Positions 16,627-24,762 are shown, counted from the stretch's first letter. The stretch: 64,000 nucleotides of DNA from an uncultured Saprospiraceae bacterium (GCA_938015595.1 CALLPI010000006.1:62001-126000); one strand, 5' to 3'. Notes: generated by a model not told the origin, from the letters alone. A program made the numbers and translations.

Positions 16627-17880
16627 TTATTCCACCCGAAAAGTGCGAATGAGTACAGCGCCGCTCTCCTGGAGGTTGGAGCACAACACCACCACTTGTT
16701 CTTTTTTGCCATCGAATACAGATACAGCCACGGTGTTGGGCGGTACAGAGCCGATGCTCTCGGCATGGAGCAAAAGTATGTTATCAGTTTGGCTTAGTTT
16801 TACCGGAAGGGTGTAGCCGCTTTTGGTCACTCGGTGGCGATGTAGCAACTGCTTGCCATTGAGGAAGAGGGTGGCTACGTCACCGTCCACCACGCCATTG
16901 TCCCACACGCGAAGGCGAATTTGCGGCCCTGCCACCTGGATAATATGCCCGACGTGCACCTTGCGGCCTTGCTCGGCGAGGTAGGTATTGGCCTGGTTTT
17001 CCATAACTTGCGTCATCGGCGGCGATAGCATTGGCTTTTCGAGAAAGAGGGTACCTGGCGCACAGCGGCTGGCTTTGTCGCCACGGCCTTCGATGTAGCC
17101 CTCCCAGGCGCCTTTCAGTGTCCAGTGCAGATCTTCACGGAGCAGTGTCAGATCGGCCTGCTTGAGGCACCATTTCCACTGTGGGTCGGAGCGCTCTGTA
17201 ACCTCTACTTCTTTGATGCGTAGCATTTGTCCAGCGGAGTCAGCTGTCCATTGCAAGGCATGGCGGGCGCTGCCACCGTGGCCTTCTGAAATAATTTGAG
17301 AAAAGCCACTGCCGCCAGCCGACAGGTAGAGTTGGTAAGAAAAGCCATAGGGACGGTCGCTTTGCGATAGGTATCCGCTCCACTGCCCCAGGGGTAGCCA
17401 CGCCTCAGCTACGGACTTGGCTGGGGCAAACTTAGCCAGCCTAAGATACCCAGGTTTGCAGCCCTGGGCTGTCCAGGTCCCCTCCAGCAGGAGCGAGTCC
17501 GGATGCTCGTACAAGTTGAGCATGGCGTACTTGAGGCACCAACGCGGCTGGGTCGGAGTGTTTTGAGCTACGTCTTGCAAGATGACCTTGTCGGCTTTGA
17601 CCACACCTGCGAGGGTAAACGACGCCTGAAGCCTGCCATCGGTGCTGCGCACATGGGCTACACCTTGCAGAGCATCGGCTTGTTGGCTGAGGGTAACTTC
17701 GTAGTAGAAAGGCTGAGCCGTGCCCTCTTGTATGGAATACCCCTGCCATTGCCCACTGAGCGACTGGCCAGTTGTAGTTGCAGCCCATACAATCCAATAA
17801 CAGAAGGCCAGCGGCCTTTGTAGGATTTTAAACAGGGCGGCGCTCCGATAACCTGCTCTCAATACTTTTGTTGAACACAT
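16627..17880 (-). CDS. Secreted protein with two tandem repeat domains, unknown function
   Basis: The 417-residue product begins with a hydrophobic stretch (LAFCYWIVWAATTTGQS) that looks like a signal peptide. Two domains of about 110 residues follow. Each opens with GQWxGY and contains WCLK, a leucine-rich strand, L-GxW and a CxPGxLxLxK end, so they are internal duplicates (about residues 42-150 and 165-285). The C-terminal 110 residues carry the motif VWDNGVVDGDVATLFLNG, which recurs in secreted Bacteroidota proteins as a beta-sandwich module. The start lies 3 bases after the enoyl-CoA hydratase stop, which points to co-transcription, although no functional link is evident. I do not recognise a specific function. 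Confidence 0.78.
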   Translation of the reverse strand: MCSTKVLRAGYRSAALFKILQRPLAFCYWIVWAATTTGQSLSGQWQGYSIQEGTAQPFYYEVTLSQQADALQGVAHVRSTDGRLQASFTLAGVVKADKVILQDVAQNTPTQPRWCLKYAMLNLYEHPDSLLLEGTWTAQGCKPGYLRLAKFAPAKSVAEAWLPLGQWSGYLSQSDRPYGFSYQLYLSAGGSGFSQIISEGHGGSARHALQWTADSAGQMLRIKEVEVTERSDPQWKWCLKQADLTLLREDLHWTLKGAWEGYIEGRGDKASRCAPGTLFLEKPMLSPPMTQVMENQANTYLAEQGRKVHVGHIIQVAGPQIRLRVWDNGVVDGDVATLFLNGKQLLHRHRVTKSGYTLPVKLSQTDNILLLHAESIGSVPPNTVAVSVFDGKKEQVVVLCSNLQESGAVLIRTFRVE

Positions 17881-17883
17881 ACC

Positions 17884-18669
17884 TTACTTGCCTTTAAATA
17901 CCGGTGCCCGCTTCTGCAGGAATGCCGATGTGCCTTCGCGGAAGTCTTCCGTACCGGCAAGTTTGCCAAACTCAGCTACCTCGCGGGCAAAGCCGTCTTC
18001 GTCCAGCTGGAAATAAGCATTTACTGAGGCAATCACCCCGGCAATAGCCAGTGGCGCCTTGGTCGCTATTTTGCCAATTAACTCAGCGGCTTTATTAACT
18101 TCCTGCCCTGCAGGTACTACATGATTGACCAGCCCTAAGCGCAGGGCTTCCTGGGCGTCTATCATATCGCCGGTGAGTAGCAGTTCCATAGCTTTGGTCT
18201 TGCCCACGTACTGGACGAGCCTTTGTGTGCCGCCGTAGCCAGGTATCAGCCCTAGGTTGACTTCAGGCTGACCAAAGCGGGCTTTCTCTCCAGCTACGCG
18301 CAAGTGGCAGGCCATAGCCAGCTCGCAGCCACCGCCCAGTGCAAAGCCGTTTACTGCCGCTACCACTGGCTTGGGAAAGCACTCAATAAGAGCAAAAATA
18401 TCCTGACCGCGCTGGGCCATTTCCGCGCCTCGGGCTGCATCCAGCGCCACAAACTCGCTGATATCAGCGCCGGCTACAAAGGCGCGCTCACCCGACCCAG
18501 TTAGGATGACACCCCTGAGCGAAGACCGCTGAGGCACATCCTCCGAAAACAGGCGCTGCAGCTCCAGCATGGTTTGGGTATTGAGGGCGTTGAGCGCCTT
18601 TTCACGCTGGATGGTCACGAGCAGGATATTGCCGTCCAGCGTTTGCAAAGAGAGGTTTTCGTAATTCAT
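17884..18669 (-). CDS. Enoyl-CoA hydratase/isomerase family protein
   Basis: The 261-residue protein is a crotonase-fold enzyme. The oxyanion-hole motifs AFVAGADISEF (about residue 62) and NGFALGGGCELAMAC (about 100) are present, as is the catalytic-glutamate segment FGQPEVNLGLIPGYGGTQRL (about 125-145). With both glutamates in place it probably hydrates trans-2-enoyl-CoA to 3-hydroxyacyl-CoA in fatty-acid or amino-acid breakdown, in the cytoplasm. The ATG at 18669 gives the usual family length. The frame stays open for 400 bases upstream, but that stretch overlaps another gene and has no similarity to the family. It lies 53 bases after a small membrane-protein gene and 3 bases before the next gene. 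Confidence 0.92.
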   Translation of the reverse strand: MNYENLSLQTLDGNILLVTIQREKALNALNTQTMLELQRLFSEDVPQRSSLRGVILTGSGERAFVAGADISEFVALDAARGAEMAQRGQDIFALIECFPKPVVAAVNGFALGGGCELAMACHLRVAGEKARFGQPEVNLGLIPGYGGTQRLVQYVGKTKAMELLLTGDMIDAQEALRLGLVNHVVPAGQEVNKAAELIGKIATKAPLAIAGVIASVNAYFQLDEDGFAREVAEFGKLAGTEDFREGTSAFLQKRAPVFKGK

Positions 18670-18722
18670 AAAGCTTATGGCTATTGGTGGTATTGTAGCA
18701 AAAATAAGACAAGGGCAACGCG

Positions 18723-18944
18723 CTAATCGTCCAGTGGCTTGGGGCCCTCGTTGCCCGCACTGCGCCGCATGGCCGCCGACCACATCCAAACAAATAGCGT
18801 GGCCAGTACGATAAAAGGTATCCAACTGCCGATTTGCCGCCCCAGGCGATACTCGGCGGAGGTCGTATCCACAATGGCTTCTTGCGCTGTGAGCGCCACA
18901 GGCCATAGCACAGAAAAAACGACCCATAGAAGTTTGTATTTCAT
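18723..18944 (-). CDS. Small membrane protein, unknown function
   Basis: This 73-residue protein has a signal peptide (MKYKLLWVVFSVLWPVALTAQ), a short polar stretch and one membrane helix (about residues 41-58, WIPFIVLATLFVWMW). It ends with a basic then acidic tail. The order of signal peptide, membrane helix and Bacteroidota-like start makes a real gene likely. It lies just upstream of the enoyl-CoA hydratase in the same direction, with a -7-like box at 18996-19003. I recognise no family. Confidence 0.65.
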   Translation of the reverse strand: MKYKLLWVVFSVLWPVALTAQEAIVDTTSAEYRLGRQIGSWIPFIVLATLFVWMWSAAMRRSAGNEGPKPLDD

Positions 18945-18995
18945 ATTGCTTGCGGCATTTTGATGCAGCCCTTAACAGCAGGCAAACTGCAGGGG

Positions 18996-19003
18996 CAAAA
19001 TTA
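18996..19003 (-). promoter_or_regulatory. Candidate -7 box of the small membrane protein operon
   Basis: Read on the minus strand this is TAATTTTG, a perfect TAnnTTTG match about 52 bases before the start codon at 18944. No clear TTG at -33. Confidence 0.35.
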
Positions 19004-19288
19004 CGGTAAAAACTAAGGCATACTCCCCCTCCCTGACGAGTAGTTGCCTCGGCAACAAGTCGCCGCAAATGTACAGATGGCCATCAATCAATGCAGCCCC
19101 GAGGCACATTGAGATTTAGGCACTTATTTGGAGTGTGCTACGCATGATCAACACTGTTGCCAGCAGGCCAGCGCCGGATTCTCATCATCTTTATTGTGTC
19201 TCTTTTCTTGCTTCGCTCGCCAATGAGTTTTATCCTTAATTTAATTATACTATGCTGAGAAAGGCCTCCTGGCTGCAGCATAAAGCGT

Positions 19289-19296
19289 TACCTTTG
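19289..19296 (+). promoter_or_regulatory. Candidate -7 box of marC
   Basis: TACCTTTG matches TAnnTTTG and lies 24 bases before the chosen marC ATG. It falls inside the upstream open frame that starts at 19252, which supports the shorter start. No clear TTG at -33. Confidence 0.4.
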
Positions 19297-19320
19297 CTGC
19301 TACAAAAGCACTCAAAAGCC

Positions 19321-19947
19321 ATGGAACTCTTGCTCGCAACACTTTTCTCCCTGTTTTCCATAGTAGACCCACCCGGCGCGTTGCCAGTGTATGTGTCGCT
19401 AACTGCTGACCTGGACAAAAAGCAACGCAACAGACTTGCCCTGCACACCAGCCTATACTTCCTGCTCATTCTGGTGGGGTTTTTCCTGGCCGGTACGTAC
19501 ATACTGAGCTTCTTCGGACTTTCGGTATATGCCATGCGCATAGCCGGCGGCATGGTACTGCTGAGCACCGGCTTTGGGTTGATGGGCACCAACTTTTCCC
19601 GACACAGAGGCTACAACGAAGCCGTACAGGCCGATGCAGCCAGCCGCTCTGAAATAGCTTTCACGCCTATGGCCATGCCCTTGCTTTCGGGGCCGGGGTC
19701 TATCTCGTACCTGATCATGCAGTTCAAGCAGCATCCCGAGTGGTCGGAGCGTCTAATCATCTTGCTAGCCATACTGGCCATGGGTGGTTTGGTATGGCTC
19801 AGCCTGCGAACGGCACCTTTGCTGTTTCGCATTTTCGGCGCCGGTGGCTTGTCGGCCATTGCTCGTATCATGGGTTTCCTCGTGGTAGCCCTGGGTGTAC
19901 AGTTCATTGTGGATGGGTTGGTTCATCTGGTCGAAGTTATTGAATAA
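19321..19947 (+). CDS. MarC/UPF0056 family integral membrane protein
   Basis: The 208-residue protein has about six hydrophobic helices and the family marks SIVDPPGALPVYVSLT near the N-terminus, a GGMVLLSTGFGLM helix, and FTPMAMPLLSGPGSISYLI before the fourth helix. MarC proteins are inner-membrane proteins of unknown function; the name comes from an early link to antibiotic resistance that has not held up. I use the ATG at 19321 since the first membrane helix begins there and a -7 promoter box lies 24 bases upstream. The pseudogene that follows starts 9 bases after the stop, so it may once have been co-transcribed. Confidence 0.9.
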   Translation: MELLLATLFSLFSIVDPPGALPVYVSLTADLDKKQRNRLALHTSLYFLLILVGFFLAGTYILSFFGLSVYAMRIAGGMVLLSTGFGLMGTNFSRHRGYNEAVQADAASRSEIAFTPMAMPLLSGPGSISYLIMQFKQHPEWSERLIILLAILAMGGLVWLSLRTAPLLFRIFGAGGLSAIARIMGFLVVALGVQFIVDGLVHLVEVIE

Positions 19948-19955
19948 CGGCAAGT

Positions 19956-20863
19956 ATGCACCTGCACGATGTAGTTTTGCTTACGGAATCCTGTGCTACA
20001 CTGCTGCTGAGGCTGCTCCAGACGACTGGTATTTGCAACAAATTCTTGCCGAAGACCGCCTCCTGGCCGAAGCCCTACAGGCGCGTGGCCTGAAGGTAAT
20101 GCGCAAAGACCGGGCCGACCCCACCTTTGACTGGGCTAGCACCCGCCTGGCTGTGTTTCGCACTACCTGGGATTACTTCCATCGCTTTGCCGAGTTTTCC
20201 ACCTGGCTGGAACAGGTGGCGCCACTGACGCAATTGGTCAATGCTCTGGCGCACTCATCCACTGGAACATTGGCAAGCGCTACCTTCTGGTACTGGAGGG
20301 TGCGGCGTCCTCATTGTACCCATCTACCTCATCCGGCGTGGTGCGACAGCATCGCTGGCGCAATGGCACGAGCAGTGCGGCTGGGTCAAGTAAGAGATCG
20401 TGCTCAAGCCTGCCATTCCTGGCGGTGCTCGCCATACCTACCGCATCCGTCCAGGTCAATGGGCGCATTATGAGGCGGTATTTCAACAACTTGTAGCTGC
20501 CAAAGACATGCTCCCACAACCCTTCCAGCACACTGTGCTCACCCAAGGCGAAGTTTCCCTCATGGTCATCGGCGGGCACTACATCCATACCGTACAAAAA
20601 ATTAGCTAAGCCTGGAGACTTTCGCGTACAGAACGACTTTGGCGGCACAGTACATGCCTACACGCCCGATGCTGAGGCCCGAACGTGCCGTAGCGGCTTG
20701 CCCTGAGCCACCCTTGTATGCTCGCGTGAACCTAGTACTCACCAACGCCAGCAACCCAGCCGTAATGGAGCTGGAACTGATAGAACCTGAACTGTGGCTG
20801 CGTTTTCACCCACCGGCAGCCATGCAGATGACCGACGTACAGGCCAACCTGATAAGCATTTGA
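19956..20863 (+). pseudogene. Decayed ATP-grasp (RimK-like) protein gene
   Basis: Pieces of one protein are spread over all three plus frames in the correct order. They are MHLHDVVLLTES (from 19956), then WYLQQILAEDRLLAEALQ with VFRTTWDYFHRFAEF, then HWNIGKRYLLVLEG (about 20254), then LIVPIYLIRRGATASLAQW, then EIVLKPAIPGGARHTYRI (about 20394), then KPGDFRVQNDFGGTVHAYTP (about 20608), then ELELIEPELWLRFHP to the stop at 20861. The order fits an ATP-grasp protein of about 290 residues: the RTTWDYF segment, the WNxxKRYLL link, the KPAxGGGxxxT lysine strand, and the closing E-L-x-x-x-EPELW metal-binding motif. At least five frame changes and one in-frame TAA (20391-20393) separate the pieces, so no functional product can form. 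The genes on both sides are intact, which argues against general sequencing error. Confidence 0.85.
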
Positions 20864-20902
20864 AAAATAGTTTGTACTCTTACTTCTACCACATCACTTG
20901 CA

Positions 20903-20968
20903 CTAAGCAACGCTAAGTCTTGTGCATGATTTACAGATGCTGTACACAAAACTTGGCGAGTGGAAGTA
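20903..20968. repeat. Palindromic intergenic repeat, copy A
   Basis: CTAAGCAACGCTAAGTCTTG and then GTGCATGATTTACAGATGCTG lead into TGTACACAAAACTTGGCGAG and TGGAAGTA. The left and right arms pair imperfectly, with two left-arm changes compared with copy B. This copy lies between the ATP-grasp pseudogene and a minus-strand gene. Confidence 0.75.
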
Positions 20969-21027
20969 CAAGTCGCGCATTGATGCACTTTCTGCGCTTC
21001 GCAAAAACATCATTGGAATGACGCTGC

Positions 21028-21537
21028 TCACTGCACGGCATCCATAGCGTCAAAAAATAGGCGCAAACGCGCTTCATCGCCTGACTGGGGAAAGCCTGTA
21101 GCATCGCGTAGTTCCAAGTCATGTATGTAGCGCTTGCGCAGGTGCAGCAGCAGGCGCACCAAGGCAGCGTGAATCTCGGGGCCGGCCCATTGCGTTTCAG
21201 TGGATAGCCAGACTCTCTTGGGCGGGTATCGCTCTCCAGCATCCAAAGCCAGATGAAAGGGCGAACTAAGCGTGCCATCAGGGCGAAATACCAGCCACAG
21301 TGGCTCGGCTTGCGGGTGCGGATGTAAGCATATTCCCCGAAGCGCAGTATGCCCCACGATCTGTATGCCGGCACCGCGTATGCTCTCAAAGTGCGCATCC
21401 ATGGGGTAATTCCAGTCTTCGTTCCACAATTCATAGGGCCAGCCCATGATCCGAGCTATATCCTCTACCTCATCGGTGAGCTTGGCCACGTAGGCGCGGT
21501 CGAAGATACTACCCCTGTACTGAATGCTGATGCTCAT
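21028..21537 (-). CDS. Conserved hypothetical protein
   Basis: The 169-residue protein has no signal peptide or membrane helix and reads as a soluble mixed alpha/beta protein. A segment of the form LSTETQWAGPEIHAALVRLL and a later ELRDATGFPQSGDE stretch resemble, by memory, a group of unassigned bacterial proteins with STKTQFAGPExH motifs. No function is known to me. It is transcribed divergently from dnaN and has the palindromic repeat copy A about 60 bases beyond its stop. The window's codon style and the lack of overlapping genes support it as real. Confidence 0.75.
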   Translation of the reverse strand: MSISIQYRGSIFDRAYVAKLTDEVEDIARIMGWPYELWNEDWNYPMDAHFESIRGAGIQIVGHTALRGICLHPHPQAEPLWLVFRPDGTLSSPFHLALDAGERYPPKRVWLSTETQWAGPEIHAALVRLLLHLRKRYIHDLELRDATGFPQSGDEARLRLFFDAMDAVQ

Positions 21538-21626
21538 CTTCTCTTGCCGTCACTATGCAAAAGCGAATGTACAGGATGTTTGGCAAAAGCGCAAGTTTTT
21601 GGGCTTTTTTTAGCGCAAGCCCTTGG

Positions 21627-21648
21627 TTTTCCACAAAGTGTGGATGAA
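21627..21648. promoter_or_regulatory. Inverted pair of DnaA-box-like sites upstream of dnaN
   Basis: TTTTCCACA at 21627-21635 and its near inverse TGTGGATGA at 21639-21647 form a tight inverted repeat (TCCACA-AAG-TGTGGA). Each half differs by one base from the consensus DnaA box TTATCCACA. They lie about 70 bases before dnaN. Only one pair is seen. Confidence 0.35.
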
Positions 21649-21676
21649 TTAGTTTCCAAAAGTTTGCGGAGTATCG

Positions 21677-21684
21677 TAACTTTG
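21677..21684 (+). promoter_or_regulatory. Candidate -7 box of dnaN
   Basis: TAACTTTG matches TAnnTTTG and lies 33 bases before the dnaN ATG. The -33 region reads TTTCC, so that half is poor. Confidence 0.5.
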
Positions 21685-21717
21685 TCTCTTGTAACCACAC
21701 CAATCGAAAGCCGAATC

Positions 21718-22833
21718 ATGAAATTTAGCGTATCCTCCTCTGAACTGCTCAAACAACTCCAGGTGGCGGGTGGTGCCATAGGCTCCAACCCCGTTTTGCC
21801 TATCCTGGAGGACTTCCTCTTCTCTATCATCCACAATAAGCTAACCATCACTGCTTCTGACCTGGAAACCACTATCATCACCGAGATGGACGTCGTGGCT
21901 GATGCAGATGGTTCTGTGGCCGTACCAGCCAAGATATTGCTCGAGACGCTTAAAGCCCTGCCCCAGCAGCCCGTTACTTTCTCCGTCAATCCTGACAATC
22001 ACAGCATTGAAATTACTTCGGCTTACGGCAAGTATCGCCTGGCTGGCGAGAATGGCGATGACTTCCCCCAAGTACCTGAACCCGATGGCGTGGACAGTGC
22101 CACCCTGCCAGCTTCTGGCCTGCTCGATGGCATTTCCAAAACCATTTTTGCCACCAGCAATGACGAGCTACGCCCCGCTATGACGGGTGTGTACTTCCAG
22201 GTGGATTTCAACAAGCTCACCATGGTGGCCACCGACGCCCATAAATTGGTGAAATTCACCTTTGCCGATGTCGTCAGCGATGTATCCACTGCCTTCATCG
22301 TGCCCAAAAAAGCGCTCAACCTACTCAAAACCGCCTTCGCTGGCCAAGATAAAGTAACCCTGGCCTTCAACAAAGCCAATGCCTTCTTTACCGTAAACAA
22401 TACCCGTCTTATCTGCCGTCTTATTGATGCCCGCTACCCTGACTACAACGCCGTGATCCCTGTCGGTAACCCCAACATCCTTACCGTATCGCGCAATGAC
22501 TTCCAGAACTCCCTCAAGCGCATTGCCATCTACGCCAACAAAACTACCAACCAAGTTATTCTCAATATTAACGAAGGCAGCCTCACCATCTCCGCTCAAG
22601 ACCTCGACTTTTCCAACGAAGCTACCGAACAAATGACTTGTTCTTACCAAGGCGATCCGCTTATCATCGGCTTCAATGCCAAATTTCTCATTGAGATGCT
22701 GGGCGTACTGGAGTCTGATGAAGTCAAAATGGAATTGGCCAGCCCTTCGCGCGCCGGTATCCTGCTGCCTACAGAAGAAAAACCCGGCGAGCAGATACTC
22801 ATGCTGGTCATGCCGGTGATGCTTAGCAACTAG
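21718..22833 (+). CDS. dnaN: DNA polymerase III beta sliding clamp
   Basis: DnaN forms the ring-shaped dimer that tethers DNA polymerase III to DNA. The 371-residue length is normal. The start MKFSVSSSELLKQLQVAGGAI is typical, as are LEDFLFSI (about residue 30), the FPQVPEPD segment in the first domain, TATDAHKLV-type residues in the second domain (VATDAHKLVKF), ARYPDYNAVIP in the third, and the C-terminal MLVMPVML. I chose the ATG at 21718 over a much earlier open frame because it fits the family and the promoter box 33 bases upstream. It heads a likely operon with the lipoprotein gene and nadD. dnaA is not in this window. Confidence 0.96.
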   Translation: MKFSVSSSELLKQLQVAGGAIGSNPVLPILEDFLFSIIHNKLTITASDLETTIITEMDVVADADGSVAVPAKILLETLKALPQQPVTFSVNPDNHSIEITSAYGKYRLAGENGDDFPQVPEPDGVDSATLPASGLLDGISKTIFATSNDELRPAMTGVYFQVDFNKLTMVATDAHKLVKFTFADVVSDVSTAFIVPKKALNLLKTAFAGQDKVTLAFNKANAFFTVNNTRLICRLIDARYPDYNAVIPVGNPNILTVSRNDFQNSLKRIAIYANKTTNQVILNINEGSLTISAQDLDFSNEATEQMTCSYQGDPLIIGFNAKFLIEMLGVLESDEVKMELASPSRAGILLPTEEKPGEQILMLVMPVMLSN

Positions 22834-22844
22834 CGCTATTGCGT

Positions 22845-23303
22845 ATGAAAACAGCTTTTTATTATCTACTTGTCGGCTACGCAGCTACTGCTACCTTGGC
22901 CTGCAAAAGCGATAAAGGGCAGGGGCTCCCGCCGGAAGAAGTCATCCGGCAGTACCAGAGTTTTATAGACCTTAACCGCTTTGACGATGCCAAGAAACTC
23001 AGTACGCCAGCAGAGCAAAAAAGACTGGACGAGGAAGCTACTCTCATAGCTATGCTCCCAGCAGACTCCACCGTCTTGCACACAGTATTCCACAAAATTC
23101 AGTGCAGGGAAATCAACAACCACCTCGTGGTGTGCGATTGCCTCTTGGAAGACGAAGAGGCCGGCGAGTACGAGGCCACCTTCCATCTCGTTAAGGCACA
23201 CGGTACCTGGCTCATAGACTTCCCCCACTTCGATGAGGAGGAACCCGTAGCCCCGGCGGCCCAGCCGCAAAGCAAGCCCATGGCGCTCCCGCAAAAGCTC
23301 TGA
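22845..23303 (+). CDS. Small lipoprotein, possibly NTF2-like
   Basis: This 152-residue protein has a signal peptide with lipobox TLAC (Cys20). The mature part starts with a charged linker and a helix VIRQYQSFIDLNRFDDAKKL. Strands then alternate, ending in a strand with GTWLIDFPHF. Helix, then cone-like strands, then a WLID strand is the pattern of small NTF2-like/DUF4878-type lipoproteins in Bacteroidota, but this is only a resemblance. A proline/glutamine-rich tail follows. It lies 11 bases after dnaN and 5 bases before nadD, so the three are probably one transcript. Confidence 0.75.
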   Translation: MKTAFYYLLVGYAATATLACKSDKGQGLPPEEVIRQYQSFIDLNRFDDAKKLSTPAEQKRLDEEATLIAMLPADSTVLHTVFHKIQCREINNHLVVCDCLLEDEEAGEYEATFHLVKAHGTWLIDFPHFDEEEPVAPAAQPQSKPMALPQKL

Positions 23304-23308
23304 ATACC

Positions 23309-23887
23309 ATGCCTGACAAAACCGGCCTGTTCTTCGGCTCGTTCAACCCCGTGCACATCGGGCACCTCATCATCGCCAATTTCATGGCCACCCAAACCGA
23401 CCTGCGCCAGGTGTGGTTTATTGTATCGCCGCACAATCCGCTCAAAGCCAAAGCCTCCTTGGCCCGCGATCGCGACCGCCTGCACCTGGTGCGCCTGGCC
23501 ATCGGCGACAACCCTCGCCTGCGTGCCTCCGACGTGGAGTTCCATCTACCCCAGCCCTCCTACACCATTGACACCCTCACCCACCTGGGCGAAAAATACC
23601 CTGAGCGCCGCTTTGTGCTCATCATGGGTAGCGACAACCTGGCCACCTTCCACAAATGGAAACACTACGAGCGCATCCTGGCCGATTACGAACTCTACGT
23701 ATATCGCCGGCCCGACGCACCGCCTGCCGAACTGGAGCAGCATCCGCGCGTGCGCTCCTTCGACGCACCTATGATGTACCTCTCAGCCAGCTACATCCGC
23801 GACTGCCTCAAAGCTGGCAAGTCAGTACAGTATCTTGTGCCAGAGGCTGTATATGAATACTTGGAAAGCAGCGGATTGTATCGCTGA
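23309..23887 (+). CDS. nadD: Nicotinate-nucleotide adenylyltransferase
   Basis: NadD transfers AMP from ATP to nicotinate mononucleotide to make deamido-NAD, in NAD biosynthesis in the cytoplasm. The 192-residue protein has the nucleotidyltransferase signature GLFFGSFNPVHIGHLIIA (about residues 6-23, with the H-x-G-H motif). It also has the substrate loop WFIVSPHNPLK, the SYTIDTL segment, the LIMGSDNLATFHKWK motif, and the second nucleotide motif LSASYIRDCLKAG (an ISxTxIR-type site). It lies 5 bases after the lipoprotein gene and ends 9 bases before the convergent gtrA. Confidence 0.95.
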   Translation: MPDKTGLFFGSFNPVHIGHLIIANFMATQTDLRQVWFIVSPHNPLKAKASLARDRDRLHLVRLAIGDNPRLRASDVEFHLPQPSYTIDTLTHLGEKYPERRFVLIMGSDNLATFHKWKHYERILADYELYVYRRPDAPPAELEQHPRVRSFDAPMMYLSASYIRDCLKAGKSVQYLVPEAVYEYLESSGLYR

Positions 23888-23896
23888 GGTGCTGGT

Positions 23897-24277
23897 TCAG
23901 TGCCGGAAAGTAAACTGGTAGTTGGCTGTAAAATTCCACGCCAGCACCACAGCAGTGGCCATGAGTTTGGACAGGTAGAAGGGCAGGCGCCACTTGTTGA
24001 TGCACACAAATACCACCCCATTGTTGAGCAGCAATCCGGCTGTAGAAATCGCCAAAAAAAGGGCAAGCTGCCAACCCACCTCGCGGCTAGGATCGTGAAA
24101 CGTCCAGTACTTGTTCCAGAAAAAGTTGTTGACCACTGCTACGGAAAATCCGATGGAGTTAGCCGCGTACTTGTTGAAGCACCATTTTTCCTTACACAGC
24201 CAGGTAAGCCCAAAATCTACCGCCATGCCGCTGAACCCTACTATGCAAAACTTGAGAAATTGGAACAGCGTGCTCAT
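23897..24277 (-). CDS. GtrA-family membrane protein
   Basis: The 126-residue protein has four membrane helices and the family marks [16 protein letters not shown] in helix 1, [21 protein letters not shown] in the middle, and [10 protein letters not shown] at the end. GtrA-like proteins are thought to move lipid-linked sugars across the inner membrane or to assist O-antigen and teichoic-acid glycosylation. I chose the ATG at 24277 to match the family N-terminus, since the frame stays open upstream over the L31 promoter. The gene stands alone, convergent with nadD and divergent from L31, so its glycan partner is not evident. Confidence 0.88.
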   Translation of the reverse strand: MSTLFQFLKFCIVGFSGMAVDFGLTWLCKEKWCFNKYAANSIGFSVAVVNNFFWNKYWTFHDPSREVGWQLALFLAISTAGLLLNNGVVFVCINKWRLPFYLSKLMATAVVLAWNFTANYQFTFRH

Positions 24278-24332
24278 GGCTGCAAAGATGTGGCTTACAC
24301 CGTAAAATCTGTGCAAAAAACCAGGCCAAAAC

Positions 24333-24362
24333 TTGTGCGTTTGCCGAAAAAGCGTATCTTTG
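24333..24362 (+). promoter_or_regulatory. Promoter of the L31 gene
   Basis: TTG at 24333-24335, a 19-base spacer and TATCTTTG at 24355-24362 match the full Bacteroidota promoter (TTG, 19-21 bases, TAnnTTTG). The start codon lies 32 bases downstream. Confidence 0.7.
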
Positions 24363-24394
24363 CACCCTGTTTTGAAAAAAGATCTTCTGTAGCC

Positions 24395-24664
24395 ATGAAA
24401 AAAGGTATCCACCCGGAGAATTACCGCCTCGTTGTATTCAAAGACTTCTCTTGCGACGAAGCCTGGCTGTCGCGTTCGTGCGCGCCCACCAGAGACACCA
24501 TCGTATGGGAAGACGGCAATGAATATCCACTAATCAAGCTGGAGATTTCTAATATGTCGCACCCCTTCTTCACCGGCAAGATGAAATTCGTGGATACCGC
24601 CGGCCGCATTGACAAATTCAATAAGAAATTTGCCAACTCGCGCTTTTCTAAGCAAAATCAATAG
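24395..24664 (+). CDS. rpmE2: 50S ribosomal protein L31 type B
   Basis: This 89-residue protein is the zinc-free form of large-subunit protein L31. It begins [17 protein letters not shown], carries the type B segment [21 protein letters not shown], and ends with basic residues ([13 protein letters not shown]). The CxxC zinc motifs of type A are missing, and only single cysteines remain. The ATG at 24395 lies 32 bases after a full Bacteroidota promoter. It was hidden in a longer open frame starting at 23900. It is followed 98 bases later by the GlmU-like gene. Confidence 0.96.
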   Translation: MKKGIHPENYRLVVFKDFSCDEAWLSRSCAPTRDTIVWEDGNEYPLIKLEISNMSHPFFTGKMKFVDTAGRIDKFNKKFANSRFSKQNQ

Positions 24665-24762
24665 CTCGCACCACCAGCGTGCCGCTTAGAGCAGCACCGG
24701 CAAAAAACTCCTTGCCTGCCATACCAAACTATACACCCGCCTCGTTTGAGCACTCGGATATT

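Larger units (their letters stand above)
18945..19320. other. Divergent intergenic region before marC
   Basis: The 376-base gap separates the minus-strand small membrane protein from marC. It holds -7-like boxes for both directions (18996-19003 and 19289-19296) and a compact inverted repeat GTTGCC-TC-GGCAAC at 19043-19056. The rest shows no gene. Confidence 0.45.

Noticed and set aside
16326-16652. A 108-residue plus-strand frame in the gap upstream of the beta-CASP gene
   Set aside because: It overlaps the end of the minus-strand secreted-protein gene, runs through a poly-C tract and has no recognisable feature.
17884-19068. A 394-residue version of the enoyl-CoA hydratase
   Set aside because: The extra N-terminal part overlaps the small membrane-protein gene, has no family match and precedes a good internal start at 18669.
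21627-21648. A chromosomal replication origin at dnaN
   Set aside because: Only one inverted pair of DnaA-like boxes is present, with no AT-rich unwinding region or dnaA gene beside it.
24283-24290. A -7 box (CATCTTTG on the minus strand) for gtrA
   Set aside because: It lies only 5 bases before the chosen start, so transcription would begin at or within the gene.
23900-24664. A 254-residue plus-strand frame covering the gtrA region and L31
   Set aside because: Only the last 89 residues match L31, and the upstream part is antisense to gtrA.
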